The notes under the pieces are model-generated. The model had not been told where the DNA came from and did no database searches. It worked only from the letters and a program-made list of their open reading frames with translations. The position numbers were made by a program, and so were the translations under genes. DNA of 64,000 nucleotides from positions 1,240,001-1,304,000 of the forward strand of contig NZ_CP013293.1 of NCBI RefSeq assembly GCF_001456155.1, written 5' to 3'. Source of the stretch: Chryseobacterium sp. IHB B 17019. GTDB lineage: Bacteria > Bacteroidota > Bacteroidia > Flavobacteriales > Weeksellaceae. Positions 63,755-64,000 of the stretch are shown piece after piece; the first letter of the stretch is position 1; each line of letters starts with the position of its first letter.

Positions 63755-63771
63755 TGCGCAATCGATTTCAT
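63755..63771 (+). promoter_or_regulatory. LacI-type operator upstream of rhaT
   Basis: TGCGCAATCGATTTCAT, 36 bases before the rhaT start. The left half TGCGCAATCGATT matches the other sites exactly and the right half is weaker (core GCAATCGATTTC at 63758-63769). It is the least symmetric of the five sites. Confidence 0.62.
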
Positions 63772-63807
63772 AGTGTTAATTTTCAAATTCAACCATAAGA
63801 TAAAATT

Positions 63808-64000
63808 ATGAATGCATTATTAGGAGTTTTTTTTCACTTCTTAGGAGGCTTTTCTTCAGGGAGTTTTTACCTGCCCTATAAAAAGGTAAAAGGCTGGTCT
63901 TGGGAAACTTATTGGTTAATAGGAGGGGTTTTTTCCTGGATCATTGTTCCGCCGCTTGCGGCATTTCTTACCATTCCTAATTTTTGGGAAATTATTCAGA
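63808..64000 (+). CDS. rhaT: L-rhamnose transporter RhaT (N-terminal part)
   Basis: The first 64 residues of a membrane protein cut by the window edge. The start LLGVFFHFLGGFSSGSFYLP, the cytosolic YKKVKGWSWETYWL and the second helix SWIIVPPLAAFLTIPNFWEI match the N-terminus of the L-rhamnose/proton symporter RhaT. It would import rhamnose released by GH106 and GH28. It suggests rhamnose catabolic genes lie just beyond the window. Confidence 0.88.
   Translation, partial: MNALLGVFFHFLGGFSSGSFYLPYKKVKGWSWETYWLIGGVFSWIIVPPLAAFLTIPNFWEIIQ

Larger units (their letters stand above)
63499..63807. other. Interval before rhaT with repeats and operator
   Basis: No gene. It contains a reverse piece of the AACTTTTG-type repeat at about 63500-63530, the palindromic element at 63561-63640 and the operator at 63755-63771, followed by the rhaT leader. 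Confidence 0.55.

Noticed and set aside
1..64000. CRISPR array, prophage or integrative element
   Set aside because: No regularly spaced direct repeats, Cas, phage structural, integrase or conjugation genes were seen. The tandem reb genes are gene duplications, not a repeat-spacer array.

Overview
The window looks like chromosome of a flavobacterium, most like Chryseobacterium and relatives (Weeksellaceae). The evidence is AT-rich intergenic DNA, no Shine-Dalgarno signals, a SusC/SusD pair, a type IX secretion C-terminal domain and Bacteroidetes-type lipoprotein signals. No prophage, insertion sequence or CRISPR array was seen.

Region 1 (1-5.6 kb) is a refractile-body (R-body) locus. It has a divergent 80-residue RebB-like gene followed by four nearly identical 87-89-residue RebB genes in tandem. 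Each of the first three of these four is followed by the same small GC-rich hairpin, and the fourth by a stronger terminator. A 202-residue unknown gene follows, tail to tail (one base apart) with a four-gene sensory operon on the minus strand: a soluble unknown protein, a multi-pass membrane protein, a small histidine kinase and a LuxR-type response regulator.

Region 2 (5.9-10.9 kb) is ordinary housekeeping: a 3-methyladenine DNA glycosylase, an Lrp/AsnC regulator, a small unknown protein, a short-chain dehydrogenase, a KAS III-like synthase and tRNA-Ser(UGA).

Region 3 (10.9-63.8 kb) is one very large pectin utilisation region. The left part (10.9-38.5 kb) holds pectate lyases of PL1 and PL10 type, two DUF4861 proteins, GH95, GH28, GH43 and GH105 glycosidases, two CE8 pectin methylesterases, two CE12 acetylesterases, two further esterases, the KdgF cupin and the SusC/SusD transporter. 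The middle (39.3-49.2 kb) is a plus-strand operon for complete uronate catabolism: KduI and KduD for unsaturated uronates, UxaC, UxaB and UxaA for galacturonate, KdgK and the KDPG aldolase for the common end, and an ExuT-type transporter. The right part (52-63.8 kb) targets rhamnogalacturonan I: a GH28, a GH2, a third CE12, a GH106 rhamnosidase, a PL11 lyase, a second GH105 and the start of a RhaT rhamnose transporter.

A LacI-family regulator (50.2-51.2 kb) sits inside the region. Five copies of a near-palindrome centred on CAATCGAT lie only in gene starts: before susC, kduI, the second GH28, the PL11 lyase and rhaT. I infer they are the operators of this LacI protein, tying uptake, depolymerisation, uronate catabolism and rhamnose uptake into one regulon. 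The one protein with a type IX secretion tail, the PL1/FN3/LamG pectate lyase at 10.9 kb, is split by a frameshift at a run of six G.
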